A stretch of 49,448 nucleotides of DNA from Deltaproteobacteria bacterium (GTDB taxonomy: Bacteria; Desulfobacterota; Desulfomonilia; UBA1062): positions 1 through 49,448 of the forward strand of contig JAKPPU010000116.1 of NCBI GenBank assembly GCA_029547185.1, given 5' to 3'. Each line of letters begins with the position of its first letter. The first letter of the stretch is position 1. Shown here piece after piece: positions 32,106 through 40,257 of this stretch. Under the pieces are notes generated by a model. It saw nothing but the letters and a program-made list of their open reading frames with translations. It made no database searches and was not told the DNA's origin. A program made the translations under genes and the position numbers.

Positions 32106-33314
32106 ATGGATTTAAGAGATGCCTATTTTGTAGACGGCGTTCGTACTTGGTTTGGGAAGTCTCGGCCGGATGGACATTATTGGACCACCCGCGCCGACGA
32201 CATGATGACGAAGATCCTCTATGAGCTCCAGAAGAGGAACCCCACGGTTCCCTGGGGCGAAGTCGATGACTGCATCATCGGCGCAACGACCCAGGTGGGC
32301 GACCAGGGTACCACTGTGGGCAGGGCCGTGGTATTCACCTCCGGTCTTCCCGAGTCTGTCGCCGGATTCTCCGTCGACCGCATGTGCGCTGGCGGAATGA
32401 CCTGCCAGGCCATCGGCGCATCCTTCATTCAGGGCAACAGCGCGGACATCATCATTGCCGGCGGCATGGAGCACATGGCGCATCACCCCATGGGAGCCGG
32501 TGCAGACCCCAACCCCAGGATCGTCACCGAGAAGATGGTCGAACCCAAATACTTCAACATGGGCAACACGGCAGAGAAGCTGCACGACTGGATGCCCGAG
32601 CACGGCGAGGCGCCGGTCACCAAGGAAGAGTGCGACGAGTACTCCTACCACGTCCTCGAGAGGTACTTCAAAGCCCTTGATGCCGGCTACTACGACAAGC
32701 ACTGTGTCGACATGACCGTGTTCACCCCCAACGGGTGGAAGGTCGCCAACTACGACGAGCAGGCAAAGCGCGGCACCACGCTCGAGAGCATCAAGAACCT
32801 CAGGCGGTTCCCGTTCAAGGCAGAAGGCCACGTCACCCCGGCCAACGCATCGGGCTTGAACGACGGCGCCTGCGTATCGCTCCTCATGTCCGGCGCAAAG
32901 TGCAAAGAGCTCGGCATCAAGCCAAAGATGAAGTTCGTCGGCGCATCCTTCATCGGCGTCGACCCCACCGTCATGGGCTGGGGCCCGGTTCCTTCCACCG
33001 AGAAGGTGCTCAAGAGGTTCGGCATGAAGTTTGAAGACCTCGACTACATCGAGCTCAACGAGGCATTCGCGGTCCAGGCTGTCGGTTTCATGAAGCACTT
33101 CGGCATGAAGCTCCCCGAGGACCCCAGGCTCAACCCGTACGGCGGCACCATCGCCATGGGCCATCCACTGGCCAGCTCCGGCGTGCGCCTGAGCATACAG
33201 CTCGCCCAGGACTTCGAGCTCAACCCCAAGGCCAAGTACGGTCTCACCACCATGTGCGTGGGCCTCGGCATGGGCGGTTCTATCATCTGGGAAAACGCCA
33301 TAGGGAAATTTTAG
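32106..33314 (+). CDS. acetyl-CoA C-acyltransferase (thiolase, FadA type)
   Basis: A 402-residue degradative-type thiolase that splits 3-ketoacyl-CoA with CoA. The nucleophile is C94 in VDRMCAGGMTC; the catalytic His is in AMGHPLASSG (H353) and the second Cys in TTMCVGLGMGGS (C384). The start has AAGGAGG seven bases upstream. Codons end almost always in C or G (Lys is overwhelmingly AAG, Asp GAC, Phe TTC), stronger than in neighbouring genes, suggesting very high expression. It is 12 bases from the FadB-like gene and forms a beta-oxidation pair with it. Direction (degradation or synthesis) and chain length are not readable. Confidence 0.95.
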   Translation: MDLRDAYFVDGVRTWFGKSRPDGHYWTTRADDMMTKILYELQKRNPTVPWGEVDDCIIGATTQVGDQGTTVGRAVVFTSGLPESVAGFSVDRMCAGGMTCQAIGASFIQGNSADIIIAGGMEHMAHHPMGAGADPNPRIVTEKMVEPKYFNMGNTAEKLHDWMPEHGEAPVTKEECDEYSYHVLERYFKALDAGYYDKHCVDMTVFTPNGWKVANYDEQAKRGTTLESIKNLRRFPFKAEGHVTPANASGLNDGACVSLLMSGAKCKELGIKPKMKFVGASFIGVDPTVMGWGPVPSTEKVLKRFGMKFEDLDYIELNEAFAVQAVGFMKHFGMKLPEDPRLNPYGGTIAMGHPLASSGVRLSIQLAQDFELNPKAKYGLTTMCVGLGMGGSIIWENAIGKF

Positions 33315-33326
33315 GAGGTTCATGCC

Positions 33327-35405
33327 ATGGCTAAATACATAACCGAATGCAAACTCAACTACTACAACTCGAAAAAGGCAGGCAAGATCGCCATCGTCAC
33401 GATGGACAATGGCCAGCTCTACAACATTCCCAATACCTGGGGCGTCGAAGCCTTCGAGTCTCTGAACAAGGTCATCGACACCGTGGAGAAGGATCCTGAC
33501 GTCAAAGGCTGGATGCTCACCGGCAAACCCTTCATCTTCAACGTGGGCGCGGACATCATGAGCGTGAACCCGAATGCCACGAGGGCGGACGTCCTCGCCA
33601 TCGGCGAAATGGGCCACAAGAGCTTCAAGCGCATCATGGACCTCAAGATCCCGACCTTAGCCGCCATCAACGGCGCCACCATGGGCGGCGGCTGCGAAGT
33701 GGGCCTCTACCACGACTACCGCACCATCTCCAAGAGCCCGGGCGGATGCGATCACTATGCACTACCCGAGTGCTTCCTGGGCCTGGTGCCCGGGTGGGGC
33801 GGAACGCAGCTCGTGACCAAGCTCGCAGGTCCGGAAAAGGCCATCGAGCTCATCATCATGAACCCGCCCAACCAGAACAGGATGATCAACTCCATCAAGG
33901 CCTACGAGATGGGCCTTGCCGATTTCCTGCTCACACCCGGCGACTTCACCGGCCAGTCCCTGGCTATCCTCGAGGGCATCATAACCGGCGAAGTGAAGGT
34001 CGAGCGCAAGAAGGTCGACCCGAAGATGAGCGACGAGCTCTACAACCAGACCAAGTTCCAGATCATGGGCCGCGTGCACTCCGGTGCCAAGGCTCCCTAC
34101 GCGGCGCTCGACCTCATCAGGGGCGCAGCAGACTGGTCCTTGGATGAAGGCTTCCAGAAAGAGACCGAGGTCCTGGCCGACATGATCATGTCCGACCAGT
34201 TCAAGTGCGGCGTCTACTCCTTCGACCTCACTCAGCGCCGCGCCAAGAAGCTCCCCGGCAGGCCTCCCAAAGAGGTGAAGGGCAACAAGATAGCCAAGAT
34301 CGGCGTTATCGGCGCAGGCCTCATGGCATCGCAGATGGCCCTCATCTTCGCACGCCGCTACCAGTGTCCGGTCCTTATGAAGGACATCAAGCAGGAGTTC
34401 GTGGACAAGGGTCTGGCATACTGCCGCGACCAGCTGAACAAGGACGCCAAGAAGGGCAAGATGTCGGCCGCGGACGCCAAGTGGATGGGTGAAGACCTCA
34501 TCAAGGGCACCGTGACCTATGACGGTTTCGAAGATTGTGACTTCGTCATCGAAGGCGTGTTCGAAGAGATGGGCATCAAGCAGAAGATCTTCGGCGAGCT
34601 CGAGGCGGTCTGCAAGCCCGAGTGCCTCTTCCTCACCAACACCTCGTCCCTCGATATAGCCGAGATGGGCAAGAACCTCAAGAATCCGGGCCGTGTGGTG
34701 GGCTTCCACTTCTTCAACCCTATCGCCATGCTGCCGCTCGTCGAGATCGTCAAGACCGACGCGACCACGGACGTGACCCTGGCAACGGCATTCGACATCG
34801 CCAAGAAGATCAAGAAGACCCCGGTGCTCGTGAAGAACGCCCCGGCCTTCCTGGTCAACAGGGTCCTGCTCGCCTGGAACGACGGCATCTTCAAGTGCAT
34901 CGACGAAGGCGCCGACTTCATGCAGGTGGACAACGCGGTTCACGACCTGGGCTACCCCATGTCTCCGTTCACCCTGGCCGGGCTGGTCGGTCCCGCCATT
35001 GCGCTCCACGTGCAGGAGACCCTCAACAAGTACTTCCCCGACAGGTTCCCGGTGAGCGTCGGCCTCAAGAACCTCGTGGCCAAGGGCAAGAAGAACCTGC
35101 TCGTCTTCACCGACAAGGGTGTGGACATCGACCCCGAGATCAAGGCAGACTGGCCGCAGGGCAACAAGAAGTTCACGGATGACGAGATCAGGGAAGTCGT
35201 GCTTTCCAGAGTCGCCGTGGAGATCCGCCACATCCTCGACGAGGGCGTGGTGGCAAGCCCGAAGGACGTCGATACCGGCATGATCATGGGCGCAGGCTGG
35301 CCCTTCTTCATGGGCGGCATCACCCCGTATCTCGACTACAAGGGAATCTCCGAGAAGGCCACGGGCAAGAAGTTCCATCCGAACGGCTTCCTGAACTTCG
35401 AATAA
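33327..35405 (+). CDS. enoyl-CoA hydratase/3-hydroxyacyl-CoA dehydrogenase fusion (FadB/FadJ type)
   Basis: This 692-residue bifunctional enzyme hydrates enoyl-CoA and oxidises the resulting 3-hydroxyacyl-CoA with NAD. The N-terminal crotonase domain (1-300) has the oxyanion loop INGATMGGGCEVGLYHDY and the second catalytic Glu in ALPECFLGLVPGWGGTQL. The dehydrogenase domain starts with KIGVIGAGLMASQMA (from residue 324), followed by TNTSSLDIAEM, the catalytic His in GFHFFNPIAMLPLVEI and FLVNRVLLAWNDG. GLMG in the nucleotide loop is GLMA here, a mild change. AGGAGG precedes the ATG by eight bases. Codon use is as extreme as in the thiolase gene. Confidence 0.95.
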   Translation: MAKYITECKLNYYNSKKAGKIAIVTMDNGQLYNIPNTWGVEAFESLNKVIDTVEKDPDVKGWMLTGKPFIFNVGADIMSVNPNATRADVLAIGEMGHKSFKRIMDLKIPTLAAINGATMGGGCEVGLYHDYRTISKSPGGCDHYALPECFLGLVPGWGGTQLVTKLAGPEKAIELIIMNPPNQNRMINSIKAYEMGLADFLLTPGDFTGQSLAILEGIITGEVKVERKKVDPKMSDELYNQTKFQIMGRVHSGAKAPYAALDLIRGAADWSLDEGFQKETEVLADMIMSDQFKCGVYSFDLTQRRAKKLPGRPPKEVKGNKIAKIGVIGAGLMASQMALIFARRYQCPVLMKDIKQEFVDKGLAYCRDQLNKDAKKGKMSAADAKWMGEDLIKGTVTYDGFEDCDFVIEGVFEEMGIKQKIFGELEAVCKPECLFLTNTSSLDIAEMGKNLKNPGRVVGFHFFNPIAMLPLVEIVKTDATTDVTLATAFDIAKKIKKTPVLVKNAPAFLVNRVLLAWNDGIFKCIDEGADFMQVDNAVHDLGYPMSPFTLAGLVGPAIALHVQETLNKYFPDRFPVSVGLKNLVAKGKKNLLVFTDKGVDIDPEIKADWPQGNKKFTDDEIREVVLSRVAVEIRHILDEGVVASPKDVDTGMIMGAGWPFFMGGITPYLDYKGISEKATGKKFHPNGFLNFE

Positions 35406-35427
35406 GCGGATTTTCACTATCATCAAA

Positions 35428-35461
35428 GTGCCGGGCAGCCCGTCAGAGGGCTGTCCGGTGC
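35428..35461 (+). terminator. long hairpin after the thiolase operon
   Basis: GTGCCGGGCAGCCC and GGGCTGTCCGGTGC pair over 14 positions (three G-T) around the loop GTCAGA, starting 23 bases past the stop of the fused beta-oxidation gene. The following bases TTCAAATC give only a weak U-tract, so it may act mainly as an RNA-stabilising 3' end. Confidence 0.55.
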
Positions 35462-35581
35462 TTCAAATCATGGAGCATTGGACAGGAAATCTCCATTGGG
35501 CATATGCTCGAACATATCTCGCGATTGAGCTGAATCAGATCATACCATGGTATTGAGTGGTTTCTCGTGAACCGCGGAAGG

Positions 35582-35647
35582 CCATTCACTTTACCTCCGT
35601 TAAGTGATGGGAAGGGCCGGCGCAGAGCACAGGGCGCTGCGCCGGTC
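35582..35647. other. paired hairpins in the gap after the thiolase operon
   Basis: Two adjoining inverted repeats stand here: CCATTCACTT/TAAGTGATGG (35582-35610, one bulge) and GGCCGGCGCAG/CTGCGCCGGTC (35615-35647, 11 pairs). With the hairpins at 35428 and 35670 they make a structured stretch. The whole gap 35406-35989 contains no convincing gene; besides these hairpins it holds a tRNA-like remnant (35741-35775). Confidence 0.4.
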
Positions 35648-35669
35648 CGATGTTGAAGCCGGCCGCCTG

Positions 35670-35708
35670 CCCCTTTCTCACATAAGTGAGATAGGGGTCT
35701 TGCTTTTT
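35670..35708 (+). terminator. intrinsic terminator-like hairpin
   Basis: CCCCTTTCTCAC, loop ATAA, GTGAGATAGGGG form 11 of 12 pairs, followed by TCTTGCTTTTT. The T-rich tail fits Rho-independent termination on the plus strand. It lies 265 bases beyond the last beta-oxidation gene, so it would end read-through or a small transcript from the hairpin region. Confidence 0.5.
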
Positions 35709-35740
35709 GCTATTAAAGGCAGCGGACCAAAATGAGAAAA

Positions 35741-35775
35741 GCCGGTGCGGGGATTTGAACCAAGAACCTGCTGAT
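35741..35775 (-). pseudogene. 3' tRNA-like remnant
   Basis: Read on the minus strand the stretch resembles the 3' part of a tRNA: CAGCAGG (anticodon-stem and variable part), a T loop in GGTTCAAATCC, then CCCCGCACCGGC as T-stem and acceptor 3' strand, with TTTT after it. The matching 5' half (acceptor, D arm, anticodon loop) is not found next to it, and the T stem pairs poorly. It is either the duplicated 3' tRNA end left by an integrated element or a decayed gene; chance is possible. Confidence 0.35.
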
Positions 35776-35989
35776 CAATCATTGGCCGGATTCATCATGT
35801 ATTTGACCCGGTTGGGACTTGTCCTCCTCCGATGTTTATGGCAGGAGTGGTATCATAAGCCTGCAGCATGAAGCTACCCGTCAATGAACCGGCTTCTCGG
35901 ACAGGACAAAAGAGACAGGTTCATTTTCCTCTACTTTCGAAACCGAAGAGAAGATTTTCGCTTTGAAATTTGATCAAAAGGAGGGACCA

Positions 35990-36199
35990 ATGGGATCATC
36001 GAAACGGCATTCACTGGAAATTGCCGGATTCGTCTTTCTGTTCCTCACGATCGGAGTTCTCATCCACATGCCTGTCCCTGCTGCAGCCGGTCAGTTCATC
36101 ATAGGAACGGGCATCTACGATATCACCGGCCCTGTTGCGGAATGCGGCATGATGGGCTACTCGATGCCCGACAAGAAGACCGCGGGCATCCTCCCCTGA
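35990..36199 (+). pseudogene. truncated neutral/alkaline ceramidase (N-terminal fragment)
   Basis: The frame begins at an ATG with an AAGGAGG site and encodes a signal peptide (hydrophobic run FVFLFLTIGVLIHM, then PVPAAAG). After it comes IIGTGIYDITGPVAECGMMGYSMPDKKTAGI, matching the mature start of neutral ceramidases, including the hallmark (M)MGY ... KTAGI. It stops three codons later (ILP, stop at 36197-36199) after 69 residues; the family has over 600. None of the zinc-binding or catalytic parts is present. A 37-codon frame (36199-36312) follows but is not recognisable as ceramidase. The intact start and signal suggest recent truncation by deletion or rearrangement. Confidence 0.75.
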
Positions 36200-36286
36200 T
36201 GAACACGGTGCGTTATCGTCCCTCGATCGGCACAGGCCAAGGGACCAAAATCGATGATTGCTTTAGTTATGCCGTCACCTTTGCCG

Positions 36287-36445
36287 ATGAAGGAGATAAA
36301 TTACAGCCTTGATAAGATACATTTACATCAAGCCGTGGAGTTTGTTATAAATGAGCTTTTCCGCAGCAGGCTGCGAGGTATCGACGCAATGGCGATGAAA
36401 AGTGCTATCCGTCTCATTGGGACGTTGGAAGGAGAATTAAGGTGA
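36287..36445 (+). CDS. small unknown protein coupled to the following lipoprotein
   Basis: A 52-residue frame (MKEINYSLDKIHLHQAVEFV ... RLRGIDAMAMKSAIRLIGTLEG) with an amphipathic, helical look. Its stop overlaps the GTG start of the next gene (GTGA), and the sequence is less GC-rich than its surroundings. The start is not backed by a ribosome site, and an upstream ATG at 36254 is also in frame. I do not recognise it. It may be a real small protein or leftover coding sequence from the rearranged region before it. Confidence 0.35.
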   Translation: MKEINYSLDKIHLHQAVEFVINELFRSRLRGIDAMAMKSAIRLIGTLEGELR

Positions 36446-37548
36446 GAAAAATATTTTTCATCTTATATTTTGTGCTCGGTCTGGTCTTCATGGTCGGTTG
36501 TGCATCGATGGACAGTGCCTACATGAAGGCCACGCGTGAAGACAGCATCAAAAGCTACGAACGTTTTCTCAAAAGCTATCCCAAGAGCCCGTATGCCGAA
36601 GCTGCGAAGAGCAGGCTCGAGGCACTGAAGGAAGAGAAGGCCTTTCCCGAGGCTGAAGCAGCCAACTCAATTGCCGCCTACACAGCTTTTTACGAGAGAT
36701 TTCCGGACGGCAAGCTTGGAGAGGAGGCCAGGAAAAGGGCGTCGGCTTCCGACAGAGAGGCCTTCATGCGAACCTGCGGGATAGGAACGCCGAAGGCTTT
36801 TCAGGGTTTCATGGAAAGCTACCCTTCGAGCAAGTATCACTCACTGGCCTCCGGCCGGATTGACTTCTCGAAGATTGAAAGCTCGGCGGACCTTGCGGCG
36901 TACATGCAGTTCATCACCAAATACCCCAATAATCCCTTCGTCGGCGAGGCAAGCGCATATTACCCCCTCCTGTGGCTGGACAGGGCAGGAAAGAAGGTCG
37001 GGGTGGTCATCGATGTCGGCGAGTTCGTGAGCTGGAAGGGTGTTCTCAACGGGATGCGCACTACGAAGGAAAAGGTCCGTCAGAGCGCCTTCGCTGCGCT
37101 GGATAGAGAAATCGGAAAGTACGGCATCAGCCTGACGCTCCTCGACAGGCCGGAAGATGCGAAGGACAAGGATCTCCGAATCATCCTCATTGTGAAGTAC
37201 AGCGAAAAATCGGCGATCGCCGAAAGCCTCGCCAAGGCCCTGAGCGATCTCATGTCCGGCCCGACGGTACAGATTTCCACCACCATGACAATCCAGGATG
37301 GAAGGGACGGCTTCGAGTACTATTCAAAGGTCGGTGATTTGAAGGCCAAGGTCGGCAGGATCGCCATGATGAAGGCCTTGTGCGGCCTCAGGGGAAACAG
37401 CGCGCTCTCGCCATTGATCGTGGCCCTCAACGACAACGACCCCGAGATCCAGAGCAAGGCTTGCGAGTCGCTGAAAAAAATAACCGGACAGGATCTCAAG
37501 GAAGACAGGGCAAAGTGGTGCGAGCTGTGGGAGAAGGAAAATCCGTGA
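36442..37548 (+). CDS. lipoprotein with TPR-like and HEAT repeats
   Basis: The 368-residue protein starts at GTG (36442) behind GGAAGGAG and has a lipoprotein signal ending FMVGC. Residues 30-185 hold four TPR/Sel1-like helical repeats, each with the pattern YERFLKSYPKSPYAEAAKSRL (also YTAFYERFPDGKLGEEAR, FQGFMESYPSSKYHSLAS and YMQFITKYPNNPFVGEAS). A mixed domain (VGVVIDVGEFVSWKGVLNG) follows, and the last 70 residues form a HEAT-type repeat (LCGLRGNSALSPLIVALNDNDPEIQSKACESLKKITG). It is probably anchored in the envelope and binds other proteins. I do not recognise the full architecture. Confidence 0.8.
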   Translation: MRKIFFILYFVLGLVFMVGCASMDSAYMKATREDSIKSYERFLKSYPKSPYAEAAKSRLEALKEEKAFPEAEAANSIAAYTAFYERFPDGKLGEEARKRASASDREAFMRTCGIGTPKAFQGFMESYPSSKYHSLASGRIDFSKIESSADLAAYMQFITKYPNNPFVGEASAYYPLLWLDRAGKKVGVVIDVGEFVSWKGVLNGMRTTKEKVRQSAFAALDREIGKYGISLTLLDRPEDAKDKDLRIILIVKYSEKSAIAESLAKALSDLMSGPTVQISTTMTIQDGRDGFEYYSKVGDLKAKVGRIAMMKALCGLRGNSALSPLIVALNDNDPEIQSKACESLKKITGQDLKEDRAKWCELWEKENP

Positions 37549-37609
37549 TCGGACATCTTCCGCAGACTCCTGCCTGAGCCCTCACATCCTCATTGAGAAT
37601 CTCTGAAAA

Positions 37610-39670
37610 TCACTCGCTGTCGGGAACGGTGGACAGGTTCTCGAGCCAGGGGGCGTCCTCGCTGTCGGAGGGTGCCCGGTAGTCTCCCCTCGGGGACAGG
37701 GAGCCGCCCGACCCCACCTTGGGGGCATTAGGGATGCACGATCTCTTGTACTGGCTGAACTTGAAGAAGCGGCGTATGAATACCCCCAGCCAGTGTTTAA
37801 TCTGGCTCAAGGTATACTCGTTCCGCCGGTCCTCGGGCACGTCGGGCCACAGGCCCTTTTCTCGATCGTGCCATGCCGACCAAGACAGGAAGGCGATCTT
37901 CGAGGGCAGATAGCCGTAGCGGACCGTGTAGAAGGTATTGAAGTCCTGGAGCTCGTAGGGTCCGATGACCTCCTCGGTCATCTGCGCCGGCCGGTCGGTG
38001 GAGGTGCCGGGTATGAGCTCGGGGCTGATCTCGGTATTCAGGATGTCCCTCAAAGACCTCGATGCCTCCGGGCCGAGCAGGTCTTTATCCGCCACCCACC
38101 TGATGACGTACTGGATGAGGGTCTTGGGGACGCTGGCATTGACGTTGTAGTGGGACATATGGTCTCCCACCCCGTAGGTGCACCATCCCAGCGCCAGCTC
38201 GCTCAGGTCGCCGGTGCCCACCACGAGGGCATCGCGGAAGTTCGCGAGGCGGAACAGGATCGAGGTCCTCTGGCCCGCCTGGACGTTCTCGAAGGTTATG
38301 TCGTAGAGGTCCTGTCCCTTGGCGAAGGGATGGCCGATGTCCTCCATCATCTGCAGGGAGCCGGGCTTTATGTCGATCTCGTGGGCCTCCACGCCGAGGG
38401 CTGCCATGAGCTCACGCGCGTTGTTGTAGGTCTTCCGGGAGGTTGCGAACCCGGGCAGGGTGTATGCCTTGATGTTCGTCCTGGGCAGGCTCAGGGTGTC
38501 CATGGCGCGGGCGCATACGACCAGAGCGTGAGTGGAGTCGAGCCCCCCGGACACGCCGATGACGAGGTTCTCGATCCCGGTCGAGAGCATGCGCTTGGCG
38601 ATGCCCTCGACCTGGATGTTGTAGACCTCGTAGCACCTCCTGTCCCGGAGCTCTGCCTGCGAGGGAACATAGGGAAACCGGGAGATCTCCCTGTCGAGGA
38701 GAACGCTTCCGCCGGGAAGGCCCGCATCGATGTCGATATTCCTGAAAGGCCGCCTGTGGAAGGTCCGGGACGAGTGGAAGGTGTTCGAACGCACCCTGTC
38801 CGCGATAAGCCGGTCGAGGTCGAGGTCGGCGCAGACGACCTGGGGCTCGTAGGAAAACCGTTTCGATTCGGCGAGGAGGGTGCCGTTTTCGTAGGTGATG
38901 GCATGGCCGTCCCAGGCGAGGTCGGTGGTGGACTCCCCGAATCCCGCAGCCGTATAGATGTATGCCGAGATGCACCGCGCCGACTGGTTCGCTGCGAGCT
39001 GGTGGCGGTACTCGTCCTTGCCCACAGTGATGTTCGAGGCGGACAGGTTGAGCATGACCGTGGCCCCTTCGAGCGCGGCGTAGCTCGAAGGCGGTATGGG
39101 AGCCCACAGGTCCTCGCAGATCTCCACGAAGAACCTGAAACCGGGCGCCGACGGTATCGTGAAGAGCAGATCGGCCCCGATGGGAATGCCCTTCTGCCCG
39201 CACAGGTCGATCGAGGCAACGGACAGCTCATGCGCCGGCCTGAACTGGCGGAGCTCGTAGAACTCGCGGTAGTTGGGCAGATAGCTCTTCACCGCGATCC
39301 CTGCGATCGCTCCTTTGTGCATGACGATGCCGCAGTTGTACAGGGCGCCTTCCACCTCGACGGGCGCTCCCACGACGACGATCATGTCCATCTCTTTCGT
39401 CTCCTTAAGGAGGAAGCTCAGGCTCTCCTTTACTGACGAAAGCAGGGCCTCCTGGAAAAACAGGTCCTCGTTGGAGTAGGCCGAGATCCCGAGCTCGGGA
39501 AATACGGCGAGCCGGGCCTGTTTTTCATAGGCCACCCGGACGAGATCGAGGGTGCGGGAAGCATTGAAAAGAGGGTCGCTGACCTTGAGGCTGGGGATGC
39601 AGGCAGCCACCCTGACAAAGCCCTGGCGATAGAGATTGAAGAACTCCGGGTTCGTCATCGTTTTTTCCAT
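37610..39670 (-). CDS. nadE: glutamine-dependent NAD+ synthetase
   Basis: A two-domain NadE of 686 residues that amidates nicotinate adenine dinucleotide using glutamine. The N-terminal nitrilase-type glutaminase has the triad E59 (VFPELG), K128 ([12 protein letters not shown]) and C185 (FVEICEDLW). The synthetase domain has the PP-loop GVSGGLDST (S374-S379), [16 protein letters not shown] and the C-terminal [21 protein letters not shown]. This is the long, mycobacterial-like class. The ATG at 39670 is used; the one at 39658 is as good. It is divergent from rnpB and convergent with the lipoprotein gene. Confidence 0.95.
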   Translation of the reverse strand: MEKTMTNPEFFNLYRQGFVRVAACIPSLKVSDPLFNASRTLDLVRVAYEKQARLAVFPELGISAYSNEDLFFQEALLSSVKESLSFLLKETKEMDMIVVVGAPVEVEGALYNCGIVMHKGAIAGIAVKSYLPNYREFYELRQFRPAHELSVASIDLCGQKGIPIGADLLFTIPSAPGFRFFVEICEDLWAPIPPSSYAALEGATVMLNLSASNITVGKDEYRHQLAANQSARCISAYIYTAAGFGESTTDLAWDGHAITYENGTLLAESKRFSYEPQVVCADLDLDRLIADRVRSNTFHSSRTFHRRPFRNIDIDAGLPGGSVLLDREISRFPYVPSQAELRDRRCYEVYNIQVEGIAKRMLSTGIENLVIGVSGGLDSTHALVVCARAMDTLSLPRTNIKAYTLPGFATSRKTYNNARELMAALGVEAHEIDIKPGSLQMMEDIGHPFAKGQDLYDITFENVQAGQRTSILFRLANFRDALVVGTGDLSELALGWCTYGVGDHMSHYNVNASVPKTLIQYVIRWVADKDLLGPEASRSLRDILNTEISPELIPGTSTDRPAQMTEEVIGPYELQDFNTFYTVRYGYLPSKIAFLSWSAWHDREKGLWPDVPEDRRNEYTLSQIKHWLGVFIRRFFKFSQYKRSCIPNAPKVGSGGSLSPRGDYRAPSDSEDAPWLENLSTVPDSE

Positions 39671-39791
39671 TCGAATCACTATACCGCCTCTCGAAGAAAG
39701 CTGCAAGGCATGGTTTCTGAATCGATTTTCTGATGCCCTGCATCATAAGTAATGTTTCCATCCGATAGGCTCGGTTGCTCCGATTTCATAC

Positions 39792-39820
39792 TTGAATTTA
39801 CCGGTCTCATCTTGTAAGGA
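39792..39820 (+). promoter_or_regulatory. rnpB promoter
   Basis: TTGAAT (39792-39797) and TAAGGA (39815-39820) are separated by 17 bases. A start about six bases after the -10 box falls at 39826-39827, where the 5' strand of the RNase P RNA P1 helix begins. That agreement supports the call despite the imperfect -10. Confidence 0.5.
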
Positions 39821-39825
39821 TTGAG

Positions 39826-40210
39826 AAGGGTTGAAGGAGGACAGGCGATCGCTCGTGCCGGAAACGGCATGGGAGGAAAGTCCGGGCTCCGCAGGGCGAG
39901 GGTGGTCGCTAACGGCGACCGGGGGCGACCCCAGGGAAAGTGCCACAGAAAACAAACCGCTTCCCTATACGGGGAGTAAGGGTGAAACGGCGAGGTAAGA
40001 GCTCACCAGTTCCCCGGGTGACCGGGGAAGCTTGGCAAACCCCACCCGGAGCAAGACCAAAAAGAGGGGCGTAACGGATGGCCCGTCCGGCCCCCGGGTA
40101 GGTCGCTCGAGGCAGCAGGCAACTGCTGACCCAGATGAATGATCGCCACCCGGTTCGAGGCAACTCGGTCCGGGAACAGAACCCGGCTTATGGACTGCTT
40201 CATACCCTTT
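39826..40210 (+). ncRNA. rnpB: RNase P RNA (bacterial class A)
   Basis: The conserved core elements occur in order: GAGGAAAGTCCGGGCTCC near the 5' end, ACAGAAAACAAACCGC, GTAAGGGTGAAACGG, GAGGTAAGAGCTCACC, GGCAAACCCCACCCGGAGCAA (with loop AGACCAAA), AGATGAATGATCGCC and GAACAGAACCCGGCTTA. The ends are set by the P1 helix: AAGGGTTGAAG at the 5' side pairs with CTTCATACCCTT at the 3' side. A T-run (40214-40221) follows as a terminator. It is the catalytic RNA that cleaves tRNA 5' leaders. Confidence 0.96.
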
Positions 40211-40257
40211 AACGTTTTTTTACTTGAGTGCGAATAACGGAGCTTGCCGGTTCTTCG

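Noticed and set aside
32112..35426. Two long minus-strand frames (501 and 554 codons) opposite the beta-oxidation genes
   Set aside because: They are by-products of the extreme codon bias of the thiolase and FadB-type genes; the predicted proteins are His/Asp/Val-rich and resemble no family.
35741..35820. Complete tRNA gene on the minus strand
   Set aside because: Only the 3' arm resembles a tRNA; no D arm, anticodon loop or 5' acceptor strand can be found beside it.
39743..40203. Small minus-strand frames across the RNase P RNA
   Set aside because: The region has all conserved RNase P RNA elements in order, so the frames are incidental.
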